DNA of 64,000 bases from Gammaproteobacteria bacterium (GTDB lineage Bacteria > Pseudomonadota > Gammaproteobacteria > UBA4575), in NCBI GenBank assembly GCA_011523795.1, contig WTFY01000003.1, positions 62,001 through 126,000 of the forward strand. Reading direction: 5' to 3'. The notes beneath the pieces are model-generated. The model was not told where the DNA came from and did not search any database. It worked only from the letters and a program-made list of their open reading frames with translations. Positions 47,363 through 57,132 of the stretch are shown piece after piece (within the stretch, counting starts at the first letter, position 1; each line of letters begins with the position of its first letter). The translations under genes were made by a program, and so were the position numbers.

Positions 47363-47920
47363 TCAGGCAATAGATTTCAATAATACATAGACTGCTCCCG
47401 TACCCCCATCAGCAGGTCTAGCAGAGCAAAAAGCCAGTACTTCGCTTCTTTTTCGCAGCCATTGATTGACCATGGGCTTGAGTTTTGGCCCTTTGTTGCT
47501 GGAGCCATGACCCTTGCCATGGATAATCTGGACACAGCGAATGTTGCCCTCGCGAGCAGTTCGCAGGAAGTGTGTGATAGCTGACTGGGCTTCTGTGATT
47601 GTCATACCATGTAAATCAAGCTCGGCTCCGACACTGTATTGTCCTTTTTTAAGTTTTCGAAATGTACTTTTCTGAATTCTGTGCCCACGAAATGACAGGC
47701 TGTCACCAGGTTGAAGATCTTCAAATTCCAGGCTTACATCAAGAGATTCCTCCAATACTTTCATCTGGTCCTTCAGAGTTTCTCTGGGAACCGGAGAGGG
47801 TTTGGGCACACCTCTCTCTTCAACTCGATTTGAATGATTCGAGCCCAGGGGTTTTACATTCCTGATGAGATCTGCAAAACGAGTCTGCTTTCCTGGGTGA
47901 GAGGGGTTCTGCCGAGACAT
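47363..47920 (-). CDS. Smr domain protein
   Basis: 185 residues. The C-terminal Smr domain (about 95-185) has the LDLHGMTITEAQ motif, IIHGKGHGSSNKGPKLKPMV and FCSARPADGGTGAVYVLL. The N-terminal half is basic and probably flexible. Stand-alone Smr proteins are nucleic-acid-binding nucleases or nicking enzymes; the biological target is not certain. Confidence 0.92.
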   Translation of the reverse strand: MSRQNPSHPGKQTRFADLIRNVKPLGSNHSNRVEERGVPKPSPVPRETLKDQMKVLEESLDVSLEFEDLQPGDSLSFRGHRIQKSTFRKLKKGQYSVGAELDLHGMTITEAQSAITHFLRTAREGNIRCVQIIHGKGHGSSNKGPKLKPMVNQWLRKRSEVLAFCSARPADGGTGAVYVLLKSIA

Positions 47921-48014
47921 ATATAAATTCCATTTTGGCGCATTAATTTGCTAGGATTCGTGACATATTTTAGTTTGATTCTACTTCCCACAGTAACAAT
48001 TTTTCACAGTAGTA

Positions 48015-48770
48015 ATGCATCTGTTACTCAGCAATGATGATGGTATAAATTCAGAAGGGCTTAAGGTTCTGGCAAAAGCACTCTCACCCTTGGGCAAGAT
48101 CACTGTAGTGGCTCCAAGCCGAGACCATAGCGCATCCAGCAACTCCCTGACGCTTGACGCACCCATTCGTGCGTATTCAGCTACTGAAAACTGGTATAGC
48201 ATTGAGGGTACCCCCACAGATTGTGTACATCTTGCGATTACGGGCTTGATTGAAGACGAGCCTGACATAGTTATTGCAGGGATCAACATGGGAGCCAACC
48301 TGGGGGATGACGTGATATATTCTGGTACGGTTGCTGCTGCCATGGAGGGTCGTTTCTTGGGTTTGCCAGCAGTAGCCATTTCAGCCACTTCCCGCAGGCC
48401 ATGTAATTTGCCGGTCTGCGCGAAAGTCAGTCTTGAAATTATCTCCAAGCTTGCCACGAAGCAATTACCACAGGATTTGATTATAAACGTCAATATACCC
48501 GATGTGCCAAAACATGAGATACGAGGCATGAAGACTACCCGTCTAGGCAGTCGACACAAGGCCGAACCAGTGATCAAATCTTTTGACCCGCGCGGGAAGC
48601 CCATATACTGGGTAGGTGCGGCGGGACCTGAGCAGGATGCCGGTCCTGGCACAGATTTTCATGCAGTCAAAAACGGGTATGTTTCAGTTACACCTTTGCA
48701 CCTTGACCTTACTCATTACAAAGCTATGAAACCTGTAGAGGAGTGGATATCCGAGTGCAAGATAGCTTGA
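48015..48770 (+). CDS. surE: 5'/3'-nucleotidase SurE
   Basis: 251 residues. MHLLLSNDDGINSEGL supplies the metal-binding aspartates, AGINMGANLGDDVIYSGTVAAAMEG the conserved Asn and Ser. The C-terminal segment GTDFHAVKNGYVSVTPLHLDLT is typical. SurE dephosphorylates nucleoside monophosphates and supports survival in stationary phase. First of surE-pcm-yqaA-nlpD. Confidence 0.96.
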   Translation: MHLLLSNDDGINSEGLKVLAKALSPLGKITVVAPSRDHSASSNSLTLDAPIRAYSATENWYSIEGTPTDCVHLAITGLIEDEPDIVIAGINMGANLGDDVIYSGTVAAAMEGRFLGLPAVAISATSRRPCNLPVCAKVSLEIISKLATKQLPQDLIINVNIPDVPKHEIRGMKTTRLGSRHKAEPVIKSFDPRGKPIYWVGAAGPEQDAGPGTDFHAVKNGYVSVTPLHLDLTHYKAMKPVEEWISECKIA

Positions 48771-48822
48771 TCATCTGGTAACTCAGTAACTCGTGAAGCA
48801 CATGCAACTAGAAGGAAAAGGC

Positions 48823-49464
48823 ATGACTTCGCAGCGCACACGTGATCGTTTGGTTGCACGCCTGAAAGCGCGTGGCATCCAGGACACACGTGTACTGGAA
48901 GCTTTGCGCATGACGCCAAGGCACCTGTTTGTAGACGAAGCCTTGTCTTCACGCGCCTACGAAGACATTGCCTTGCCTATTGGCCACAAGCAGACAATTT
49001 CGCAACCTTACGTTGTTGCCTGTATGACGCAGGCAATAATGTTTGATGACGTGCCAAAAAAAGTTCTAGAGATAGGTACCGGGTCGGGTTATCAAGCAGC
49101 AGTTCTCGCTGCACTGGTTAATCAAGTTTACACTGTTGAACGAATTGAGCCTCTCTATCGGCAGGCACGATTACGGGCAATGCGTCTGGGTTTGCGCAAT
49201 ATCAGGTTCAAGTTGTCGGATGGGGTTATGGGCTGGGAAGGCTATGCTCCATATGATGCGGTAGTGGTGACTGCAGCACCAAGCGAAATTCCATCTGCGC
49301 TTATAGATCAACTGGCAGAAAATGGACGGCTTGTGATTCCTGTAGGTGAGTCACCGGGTTCACAGAACTTGGTTCTGCTACGCAAGGTCCGTGGATGTCT
49401 TGAGCAGGAAAACCTAGGGGGCGTGAGTTTTGTGCCATTGATCCAGGGTATGGTTAATACGTAG
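48823..49464 (+). CDS. pcm: Protein-L-isoaspartate O-methyltransferase
   Basis: 213 residues from ATG 48823 (MTSQRTRDRLVARLKARGIQ), preferred because AGAAGGAA precedes it and this N-terminus matches pseudomonad Pcm; GTG 48793 would add ten residues. Motifs: LPIGHKQTISQPYVVACM and the SAM-binding VLEIGTGSGYQAAVLAAL. It repairs isoaspartyl damage in ageing proteins. Confidence 0.95.
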   Translation: MTSQRTRDRLVARLKARGIQDTRVLEALRMTPRHLFVDEALSSRAYEDIALPIGHKQTISQPYVVACMTQAIMFDDVPKKVLEIGTGSGYQAAVLAALVNQVYTVERIEPLYRQARLRAMRLGLRNIRFKLSDGVMGWEGYAPYDAVVVTAAPSEIPSALIDQLAENGRLVIPVGESPGSQNLVLLRKVRGCLEQENLGGVSFVPLIQGMVNT

Positions 49465-49479
49465 CAACTTGTAATAGTT

Positions 49480-50058
49480 ATGTTTGCAAGCCTCTGGGAA
49501 AAAATGATGGCCTATTCTAAGCATCCTCATGCAAGCTACTATCTGGCTGGATTAAGTTTCATAGAGTCATCTTTTTTTCCGGTGCCACCGGATGTATTGC
49601 TTGCACCTATGTCAGTAGCAAGGCCAGACCGCGCCTGGTGGTTTGCATGCCTTACAACGGTTGCCTCTGTTTTAGGCGGTGTATTCGGATATGCGCTTGG
49701 AGCCTTTGCATATGAGTATATCGAGCCTTGGCTGCAAAGCTCTTCCTATTGGCCAGAATTTGAAACTACGAAAGCTTGGCTTGGTGAGTGGGGAGTATGG
49801 ATAATTTTAGTTGCAGGATTTTCTCCCATTCCATATAAGCTGTTTACAATCACTGCCGGATTCTTATCTCTTGCGATTATCCCGTTTTTAGTTGCATCCT
49901 TTATTGGAAGGGGAGCCCGGTTTTTTCTGGTTGCAGGATTGCTTAAGTGTGCTGGGCCCAAGTTCGAACCCTGGGTTATGAAACATGTAGAAGTGCTTGG
50001 TTGGATAACAGTACTACTACTTGTTTTGGCTCTTAGTTACTCCATGTATTTCCATTGA
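49480..50058 (+). CDS. DedA/VTT family membrane protein YqaA-like
   Basis: 192 residues, about five helices. YYLAGLSFIESSFFPVPPDVLLAPMSVARPDRAW and GYALGAFAYEYI match the YqaA group of the DedA (VTT domain) superfamily, proteins linked to lipid transport and envelope homeostasis. It sits between pcm and nlpD and overlaps the nlpD start codon. Confidence 0.9.
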   Translation: MFASLWEKMMAYSKHPHASYYLAGLSFIESSFFPVPPDVLLAPMSVARPDRAWWFACLTTVASVLGGVFGYALGAFAYEYIEPWLQSSSYWPEFETTKAWLGEWGVWIILVAGFSPIPYKLFTITAGFLSLAIIPFLVASFIGRGARFFLVAGLLKCAGPKFEPWVMKHVEVLGWITVLLLVLALSYSMYFH

Positions 50059-50816
50059 TGTGTGTTCGCGCTCGACTTGTAATCGCAATAATCATCTCAT
50101 GCATTCTGGCTGCGTGCGCGACAGAACCAGACAGGCCAATCTATTACCAGTATGAAAAAAAGTATCATACAGTGCTGAAAGGAGATACCTTGTACTCGAT
50201 TGCTTACCAGCATGGATTAGATTACCAGGAACTGGCTGCATGGAATAAAATTGGAAAGCCGTACACAATTTTTCCGGGGCAAAAGATTCTGCTTAAGCTA
50301 TCCGCCCCATCAAAAGATCGTGGACTCAACTCAGCCACCAGAAAGAGAACTGAAGTGCCTGCAGCTGCAGCAGCCACAAATCGACAGCCAATAAAGCAGC
50401 AAACAAAAGATTCCATCAAACCATCCACCGCAGCAAAACAGGCTCAGCACGGGTGGACTTGGCCAACCAGGGGGAAAGTAATTCGGAAATTCTCTGTGAA
50501 AGGAAGAGGCAATAAAGGAATCGATATTTCAGGGAAGGTAGGCCAGGCAGTCCTTGCAGCTTCTTCAGGGAAAGTCGTATACAGTGGCAGCGGACTACCT
50601 GGATACGGTAACCTGATCATAGTAAAACACAGTGAACAGTTTCTGAGTGCCTATGCACATAACAGCCGGTTGCTTGTCAAGGAAGGGAAAGTGGTTACTC
50701 GTGGGCAAAAGATTGCAGAACTCGGAAGTACAGGAACAAATTCTCCCAGGCTACATTTCGAGATACGCAAGTTCGGCAAGCCTGTTGATCCGTTGCGCTA
50801 TCTTCCGAAAGAATGA
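50058..50816 (+). CDS. nlpD: Murein hydrolase activator NlpD (LysM plus LytM lipoprotein)
   Basis: 252 residues from ATG 50058. Lipobox region CILAACATEP, LysM domain YHTVLKGDTLYSIAYQHGLD to PGQKILL (about 35-78), a linker rich in Ala, Thr and Lys, and a LytM domain (about 130-250). NKGIDISGKVGQ replaces the zinc-binding histidine, as in E. coli NlpD, so it should activate an amidase (AmiC) rather than cut peptidoglycan. GYGNLIIVKHSEQFLSAYAHN and LHFEIRKFGKPVDPLRYLP are diagnostic. rpoS, its usual downstream neighbour, is absent. Confidence 0.95.
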   Translation: MCVRARLVIAIIISCILAACATEPDRPIYYQYEKKYHTVLKGDTLYSIAYQHGLDYQELAAWNKIGKPYTIFPGQKILLKLSAPSKDRGLNSATRKRTEVPAAAAATNRQPIKQQTKDSIKPSTAAKQAQHGWTWPTRGKVIRKFSVKGRGNKGIDISGKVGQAVLAASSGKVVYSGSGLPGYGNLIIVKHSEQFLSAYAHNSRLLVKEGKVVTRGQKIAELGSTGTNSPRLHFEIRKFGKPVDPLRYLPKE

Positions 50817-50821
50817 TGGAA

Positions 50822-51196
50822 TTAATCAGGGAATATGAAAGCAGCTGCTACTCGTCTTCCTTCTGAGACTAAGAAACCAAATGTTCTACAGACAGCTGCA
50901 GTACTCATAGTTTCAAGTCCAATGTTTTGTTTGGCGAACCAAGCCATCGTTACACCCATAGGGCAACACATCTTTTCTCCTGTGCCAATCAGGACAACTT
51001 CCGGTTGCAGGTCGAGCATTACAGACAGTGTACTGGGTTTGAGTTGGTGAATGTGGTGTACGCTCCAGGTGGTGATCAGTCTGTCTGGGCAGACAATGAG
51101 GCTTTTGGAATAAGGCTCATTGTTGATCAGTACCTGACCATTTTGATAGCCAGTAATTACAAATTCAGAATCGCTGAAGTCTCTGGTTATATCCAT
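50822..51196 (-). CDS. Mth938-like domain protein
   Basis: 124 residues. PEVVLIGTGEKMCCPMGVTMAWFAKQNIGLETMSTAAVCRTFGFLVSEGRRVAAAF is the conserved Mth938/NDUFAF3 domain (cut here by segments under the family name DUF498). Homologues are widespread; mitochondrial NDUFAF3 aids complex I assembly, but the bacterial role is unknown. Confidence 0.88.
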   Translation of the reverse strand: MDITRDFSDSEFVITGYQNGQVLINNEPYSKSLIVCPDRLITTWSVHHIHQLKPSTLSVMLDLQPEVVLIGTGEKMCCPMGVTMAWFAKQNIGLETMSTAAVCRTFGFLVSEGRRVAAAFIFPD

Positions 51197-51301
51197 CTAT
51201 GCTACGAGTGGATGAATATAGAGTGCGCGGACATAAAATGATAATGAAGCTTGGAGTCCACGGAGTATTATACCTTGTACTGATAATGATCAGGGAACTT
51301 G

Positions 51302-52480
51302 ATGAATAATTTTGCAAGAATTTCACGTCTTCCTCCCTACGTATTTAATATCGTAAATGAGCTTAAATCCAGTGCCCGGGCTCGTGGTGAGGATATCGTT
51401 GATTTTGGCATGGGCAATCCTGACCAGCCTCCTCCGAAGCATATTTCAGAAAAACTCGCACAAGTTGTTTTGAGGGAGGACACACATCGGTATTCACTAT
51501 CTCGCGGGATTCCGAAGTTACGCAAGGCAATATCCGATTGGTATATGCGGAAATTCAACGTCGTAATTGACCCAGAGACAGAAGCCATCGTGACCATTGG
51601 ATCGAAAGAAGGCCTGGCGCATTTGGCTCTTTCAGTTGTCGGTCCAGGTGATGCAGTATTAGTACCGGATCCTGCCTATCCCATCCACCCATATGGTTGT
51701 GTAATTGCTGGAGCAGAAATTATTTATGTTCCGTTAGCAGAAGATGAAGAATTTTTTTTCGAATTGGAAAAAGCCATAAAAGGGTCTTGGCCTAAGCCAA
51801 AGATGTTGATTTTGAATTTCCCGTGTAACCCAACAACAAAATGCGTAGACTTGGCGTTCTTGGTGAAAATTGTGGAAATTGCCAAAGAACATGCGATATG
51901 GCTGGTCCACGATATTGCATATGCAGAAATCACTTTTGATGGTTATAAAGCCCCCTCTGTATTGCAGGTACCTGGTGCAAAAGAGATTGCAGTTGAATTT
52001 TATTCTATGTCCAAGACATACAGTATGCCCGGCTGGAGAGTTGGGTTTATGTGTGGAAACTCTTCTCTGGTTGAGGCACTGGCACGACTGAAATCCTATT
52101 TGGACTATGGTATTTTCACGCCTATTCAGGTTGCATCCATTACTGCCTTGGACAGTTCTCAGGATGTTATAGAGGAAGTGTGTGCAACCTACAAACATCG
52201 ACGTGATATATTGTGTGAAGGCCTGAACAATGCAGGATGGGAAATTAAGAAGCCTATGGCTACAATGTTTGTCTGGGCCAAGATTCCCGAGCCTTATCGT
52301 CAATTGTGCTCCCTCGAGTTCTCAAAAATATTACTGAAAGAAGCCCATGTTGCAGTGTCCCCTGGAATTGGGTTTGGTCAGCATGGCGACTCGCATGTTC
52401 GGTTTAGCTTGATAGAAAATCAGCATCGTACACGGCAAGCTGTTCGGAATATTCGGAAAATGTTGAAAAAAGGAGCTTAA
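51302..52480 (+). CDS. alaC: Alanine-forming aminotransferase AlaC-like
   Basis: 392 residues from ATG 51302, with AGGGA upstream. Class I fold: [17 protein letters not shown]-terminus, [19 protein letters not shown], and the PLP lysine in [18 protein letters not shown]. This AlaC/YfdZ type transfers amino groups to pyruvate. It lies directly before hom and thrC, an order seen in pseudomonads, so it may be linked to amino acid supply. Confidence 0.88.
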   Translation: MNNFARISRLPPYVFNIVNELKSSARARGEDIVDFGMGNPDQPPPKHISEKLAQVVLREDTHRYSLSRGIPKLRKAISDWYMRKFNVVIDPETEAIVTIGSKEGLAHLALSVVGPGDAVLVPDPAYPIHPYGCVIAGAEIIYVPLAEDEEFFFELEKAIKGSWPKPKMLILNFPCNPTTKCVDLAFLVKIVEIAKEHAIWLVHDIAYAEITFDGYKAPSVLQVPGAKEIAVEFYSMSKTYSMPGWRVGFMCGNSSLVEALARLKSYLDYGIFTPIQVASITALDSSQDVIEEVCATYKHRRDILCEGLNNAGWEIKKPMATMFVWAKIPEPYRQLCSLEFSKILLKEAHVAVSPGIGFGQHGDSHVRFSLIENQHRTRQAVRNIRKMLKKGA

Positions 52481-52737
52481 TTGCAAAGCCTGCCTAAAAT
52501 ATGCGCTTGTAAAGCTCTTAGCATCAGGTATCACTACACGGCAAAAGGTTCAGGCATGGATGAGTAACTACACATTTCTTACTGTAACATCCTGTGTTTG
52601 CATACTAACAAACGTTAAAACTTTAAGGTCTGGTGAATCAAGTTACTCTTTGAAGCTCGTTTTGGCAGGAGAATAGGGTTTGTTTTTCTTTGCAAAACGA
52701 CAAGTAGAACATCAATACATCAGGTAAAAGCTAGAAA

Positions 52738-54051
52738 ATGTTGGAAGCAGTAAAAGTCGGCGTGTTGGGGTTAGGTACAGTCGGTAGCGGTGCAGCGAGT
52801 ATATTACAGCGCAACGCTGACGAAATTGCGCGCCGAGCTGGTCGAGGTATATGCATATCCATCGCATGTGTACGTGATTTAAAAAAACAGCGCGACTGTG
52901 ATATTGCCGGTATGACACTTACTGCTGACCCTGAAAAAGTAGTAAGTGACCCAGACGTCAAAATAGTACTGGAACTGATGGGTGGGACAGATGACGCACT
53001 TAAACTGGTACTCATGGCCATAGACCATGGAAAGCATGTAGTGACGGCAAATAAGGCTCTAATCGCGTTTCATGGCAATGAAATTTTTCAACGCGCACAA
53101 GACAAAGGTGTAGCGGTTGCATTCGAAGCGGCAGTTGCAGGCGGGATACCTATCATCAAGGCATTGCGTGAAGGCCTGGCCGCAAATGCCATACTATGGC
53201 TTGCAGGGGTAATCAATGGCACCGGGAACTTTATTTTAACCGAGATGTGCGATAAAGGCAGGGATTTTGATGAAGTGCTTAAGGAAGCCCAGCGGCTTGG
53301 TTATGCTGAAGCAGACCCTAGCTTTGACATTCAGGGGACTGATGCTGCCCACAAGCTGACGATACTTGCATCTGTTGCATTTGGAGTCCCCTTGCAGTTT
53401 GAAAAAGTACATACCGAGGGAATTACTGGAATCTCTGGTATTGATGTCGCATATGCATCGGAGCTGGGGTATAGAATCAAACACTTGGGGATCGCAAGAC
53501 GCACTGACTCTGGACTTGAGCTCAGGGTACATCCTGCCTTGATTCCTTGCAGTAGACTGATTGCCAATGTGGATGGAGTTATGAATGCAGTTATAGTCAA
53601 GGCGGACGCCTTGGGACAAAGTCTGTATTATGGTCCAGGTGCTGGAGCTGAGCCTACAGGCTCAGCTGTTGTGGCCGATTTAGTAGACGTTGTGCGGGCG
53701 CTCACAACTGACCCGGAAAATCGCGTGCCGCATTTGGCATTTCAGCCTGATTCGTTATCTGACATACCGGTCCTGTCAATAGATGAAGTTTACACTGCGT
53801 ATTACCTGCGCATACATGTTTTAGACCGCCCCGGAGTGCTGGCAGATGTTACAAGGATATTTGCTGCTCATAAAATTAGTATTGAAGCTATCATCCAAAA
53901 GGAGCAGGACGCTAGAGCTGCCAGCGTGCCGATTATCATTCTTACGCATCGCGTGAACGAGAAGAACATGAAAGGCGCAATTGCAGAGATTGAAGAACTG
54001 GATGTTGTTACGAGCAGGATTACCTTGATTCGATTGGAAACACTTATTTGA
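52738..54051 (+). CDS. hom: Homoserine dehydrogenase
   Basis: 437 residues. NAD(P)-binding VGVLGLGTVGSGAASIL, catalytic core with GIPIIKALREGLAAN and INGTGNFIL, YAEADPSFDIQGTDAAHKL, and a C-terminal ACT domain (about 355-430: LRIHVLDRPGVLADVTRIF) for feedback control by threonine. It reduces aspartate semialdehyde to homoserine. 13 bases separate it from thrC. The 257-bp upstream gap holds no gene. Confidence 0.96.
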   Translation: MLEAVKVGVLGLGTVGSGAASILQRNADEIARRAGRGICISIACVRDLKKQRDCDIAGMTLTADPEKVVSDPDVKIVLELMGGTDDALKLVLMAIDHGKHVVTANKALIAFHGNEIFQRAQDKGVAVAFEAAVAGGIPIIKALREGLAANAILWLAGVINGTGNFILTEMCDKGRDFDEVLKEAQRLGYAEADPSFDIQGTDAAHKLTILASVAFGVPLQFEKVHTEGITGISGIDVAYASELGYRIKHLGIARRTDSGLELRVHPALIPCSRLIANVDGVMNAVIVKADALGQSLYYGPGAGAEPTGSAVVADLVDVVRALTTDPENRVPHLAFQPDSLSDIPVLSIDEVYTAYYLRIHVLDRPGVLADVTRIFAAHKISIEAIIQKEQDARAASVPIIILTHRVNEKNMKGAIAEIEELDVVTSRITLIRLETLI

Positions 54052-54064
54052 ATGATTTTGTGAT

Positions 54065-55201
54065 ATGGATGCGGGTTCATACACTGGTCTGATAGAAAGG
54101 TATCGTTCGGTATTACCCTTGCCCGAGGATTGCAGGGTTATCAGCCTTCATGAAGGGAATACACCACTTGTCCGATGCCTAAATCTTGACACCGTCAACA
54201 GGAAAGAAATCAAGCTGTATCTGAAGCTTGAAGGTATGAACCCTACTGGGTCATTCAAAGACAGAGGAATGACCGTTGCGATCACTCGGGCTGTATCGGA
54301 AGGGTGTCATGCTGTGATTTGTGCTTCAACAGGAAACACGTCGGCTTCTGCTGCTGCCTACGCGGCTAGGGCAGGAATCAAAGCTTTCGTGCTTATACCG
54401 GAAGGCAATATTGCGATGGGTAAGCTCGCGCAGGCGATGATGCATGGAGCCATCATATTGCAGATTCGTGGCAATTTTGATGATGGCATGTCCCTGGTGA
54501 GGAAAGTTGCCGATGAAACTCCTGTCAAAATTGTAAATTCGATTAATCCTTACCGTTTGCAGGGTCAGAAAACTGCCTCATACGAGATCGTGGAAGCATT
54601 GGGGAGTGCGCCGGATTTTCATTGTCTCCCGGTAGGTAATGCTGGGAATATATCTGCACATTGGGTAGGGTATTCCGAACTTGCCGCTGAGAACAATCAA
54701 AATGTCACACAGGCCTGTGGTTTTTGTAATGGCGACTGTACATTTATTTCTCTACCGAAAGTAACATCAAAGCCCAAGATGCTAGGTTACCAAGCATCAG
54801 GTGCTGCGCCATTCATCACTGGCAAAGTAGTTGAAAAGCCTCAAACAGTTGCTACAGCAATTCGTATTGGTAACCCGCAAAGCTGGGATTTTGCTCAAGC
54901 TGCGATAAATGAATCAAATGGGTGGTTTCGATCATTCTCTGATGAGCAGATTTTGAATACACAAAAACTGCTGGCAGCAAGTGAGGGAATATTTTGTGAA
55001 CCAGCTTCTGCTGCTTCGGTTACGGGCGCGCTGCATGATATCGAGTCAGGCAATGTGCCGGATGGTAGCACTGTAGTATGTACCTTGACAGGGCATGGAC
55101 TGAAGGACCCAGATATCGCTATCAAGCAGTGTCATGCTAGGCTTGAGACTATCGATGCAGATTTGGATTCAGTAAGACGGTCGATACTGGATGACTTGTA
55201 A
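54065..55201 (+). CDS. thrC: Threonine synthase with a cysteine-containing insertion
   Basis: 378 residues. PLP lysine in NPTGSFKDRGMTVAIT, phosphate loop PVGNAGNISAHWVGY, and GHGLKDPDIAI near the C-terminus. Between HWVGYSEL and KPKMLGYQASGAAPF there is an extra stretch of roughly 20 residues including CGFCNGDC (about residues 216-223), which I do not recall from other threonine synthases of this class. The reading frame is intact. It converts phosphohomoserine to threonine. Confidence 0.94.
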   Translation: MDAGSYTGLIERYRSVLPLPEDCRVISLHEGNTPLVRCLNLDTVNRKEIKLYLKLEGMNPTGSFKDRGMTVAITRAVSEGCHAVICASTGNTSASAAAYAARAGIKAFVLIPEGNIAMGKLAQAMMHGAIILQIRGNFDDGMSLVRKVADETPVKIVNSINPYRLQGQKTASYEIVEALGSAPDFHCLPVGNAGNISAHWVGYSELAAENNQNVTQACGFCNGDCTFISLPKVTSKPKMLGYQASGAAPFITGKVVEKPQTVATAIRIGNPQSWDFAQAAINESNGWFRSFSDEQILNTQKLLAASEGIFCEPASAASVTGALHDIESGNVPDGSTVVCTLTGHGLKDPDIAIKQCHARLETIDADLDSVRRSILDDL

Positions 55202-55529
55202 CGGCATCGTTATTCTCTAGCAGGGTCTGTAGTTACAGCTGTGGTGAATAGTCTCTTGAAAGGGTTAGTTTCATTCTCAGAAGCTGATAGTATTACGAGT
55301 CGAGAATTTTGTTGCAAAATCAATTTGGTGGAGAAATACATAGTCGGTAATTAGGAATTCGGACAGTCTTACTTGGTTAGCAGGTAGTTCTGGAACTGTA
55401 TATTGTTTGGTGTAAACAGTGTGTTGCTGGGATTCTCTGCATAATTTCTGGATACAATCATTTTACGAAGTCTACCAAAACCGGATCTTCCTACAAATAC
55501 AGCAATTCAGAGCATCTGGTGAGGTTTAA
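55202..55529. other. 328-bp gap upstream of the signalling block
   Basis: AT-rich, no open frame of note, no hairpin with a T-run. It must contain the promoter of the receiver-phosphatase gene, but I cannot pick a convincing -35/-10 pair. Confidence 0.4.
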
Positions 55530-56687
55530 GTGAAAGATAATACTGTACGAATACTAGTAGTTGATGACGAAGTAGATTTGCAGGAACTCATGTTGCAGAA
55601 AATGCGGCGGGAAATACGCCGCAGTCAATACGAGTTTGAATTTGCACACAATGGAGCTGAAGCATTAGAGCTTCTTCGCAAAGACAGCGGATTTGATATT
55701 GTTTTATCAGATATCAACATGCCCGTTATGGATGGGTTGACAATGCTGGCACAAATTTCCGAAGTAAATCCTGATATTCGAGCGGTAATGGTTTCTGCAT
55801 ATGGAGATATGGACAATATTCGCACTGCAATGAACCGTGGTGCATTTGATTTTGTCACGAAACCAATAGATTTCACTGATCTAAAAGTTACGATAGAGCG
55901 CACGGTGGATAACCTCAAGCTTTGGCGAGAGGCACTAGAAACTCGTGACAAGCTGATTGCTCTCCAGAACGAGTTAGGTGTGGCACGGAGAATGCAGCAG
56001 AGTATTCTTCCTACAACCTTCCCAACCAAGAAAGAGTTTGACATGTATGCCAGCATGGTGCCGGCTCGTTCTGTAGGAGGAGATTTCTTCGATATATATG
56101 AATTTACTGACGGAAGGGTTGGTGTGGTTATTGCCGACGTTTCGGATAAGGGAGTACCTGCTGCAATGTTTATGATGGCTAGCCGTACATTGTTGAAGGC
56201 GTGTGCTGCAACCTCCGGGTCTCCTTCTTCTGTTCTCAGCCAAGTGAATAAGATGCTGTCAGAGGACAATGATGCCATGACGTTTGTGACACTTCTATAT
56301 GGCATATATGACCCGAATACTAAAGAACTTGTTTACTCGAACGGTGGGCATAATCCTCCAATCATAGTTAAGCCGGATATGTCTATTGGGCTGCTAGAAA
56401 CAACAGGTGGTATCGCACTTGGTGTAGCAGATGATTTTGAGTACCAAGAAAATACTGTTGTCCTTGAGTCTGGCTCTATGATTGTGTTTTACACAGACGG
56501 AGTATCTGAGGCTGAAAAATCGGATAGCGAACTGTTTGAGATGGAAAGGTTTTGCCAGATTTTCCGGGACGGCACTTTTGGAGATGCTAAAGAAGTGACC
56601 GATATGGTTTTTAATTCTGTCCGGAAATTTGTGGGCGATAGTCCTCAGTCTGATGATATAACGTGCCTCGTGTTACGTGTTACTTGA
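55530..56687 (+). CDS. Response regulator with PP2C/RsbU phosphatase output
   Basis: 385 residues, GTG start. Receiver domain (about 1-125): ILVVDDEVDLQ, phospho-acceptor region VLSDINMPVMDG (Asp about 61), and FVTKPIDF lysine. A helical linker with QNELGVARRMQQSILP leads to a SpoIIE/RsbU-type PP2C domain (about 180-385) with SVGGDFFDIYEF, VIADVSDKGVPAAMFMM and DDITCLVLRV as metal sites. It should dephosphorylate a phospho-STAS protein when the receiver is activated. Confidence 0.95.
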   Translation: MKDNTVRILVVDDEVDLQELMLQKMRREIRRSQYEFEFAHNGAEALELLRKDSGFDIVLSDINMPVMDGLTMLAQISEVNPDIRAVMVSAYGDMDNIRTAMNRGAFDFVTKPIDFTDLKVTIERTVDNLKLWREALETRDKLIALQNELGVARRMQQSILPTTFPTKKEFDMYASMVPARSVGGDFFDIYEFTDGRVGVVIADVSDKGVPAAMFMMASRTLLKACAATSGSPSSVLSQVNKMLSEDNDAMTFVTLLYGIYDPNTKELVYSNGGHNPPIIVKPDMSIGLLETTGGIALGVADDFEYQENTVVLESGSMIVFYTDGVSEAEKSDSELFEMERFCQIFRDGTFGDAKEVTDMVFNSVRKFVGDSPQSDDITCLVLRVT

Positions 56688-56702
56688 TACTTGGATGAAA
56701 GC

Positions 56703-57122
56703 ATGCAAGGTTTCCGCAAAGTAATCGTACCTAACCGTCTAGAAGAAATACGGACGATTGAAATTGTGCTTGCAGAATTTGCTGACGAACAGGAACTTCC
56801 TCCTGAAGCGTTATTTCAAATTCAGCTCTCCTTGGAGGAAATTTTTACTAATGTTGTGAGTTATGCGCACGATGATAACCAAGAGCATGATGTGGAAATT
56901 GTACTTTCAAAAGATGGAAAAGCCGTAACGGTTGAGATTATCGATGATGGGCTTCCATTTGATCCGCTGAAAGATGCTCCTGAGCTAGATGTTGATAGTT
57001 CGCTTGAAGATCGTGGTATTGGCGGGGCAGGAATACGATTGGTGCGGCAAATGATGTCAGAACTGAATTACAAACGTGATAATGCCAGAAATCATTTGGT
57101 GATGGTTAAGAAACTACCTTGA
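56703..57122 (+). CDS. RsbW-like anti-sigma/serine kinase
   Basis: 139 residues from ATG 56703; a TTG at 56691 would add four. GHKL ATPase: the N box ALFQIQLSLEEIFTNVVSYAH, G1 box EIIDDGLPFDP, and GIGGAGIRLVRQMM. Such kinases phosphorylate STAS antagonists and bind a partner in exchange. It follows the phosphatase gene by 15 bases. No sigma factor gene is adjacent, so the partner is unknown. Confidence 0.92.
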   Translation: MQGFRKVIVPNRLEEIRTIEIVLAEFADEQELPPEALFQIQLSLEEIFTNVVSYAHDDNQEHDVEIVLSKDGKAVTVEIIDDGLPFDPLKDAPELDVDSSLEDRGIGGAGIRLVRQMMSELNYKRDNARNHLVMVKKLP

Positions 57123-57132
57123 TTGAAAATAC

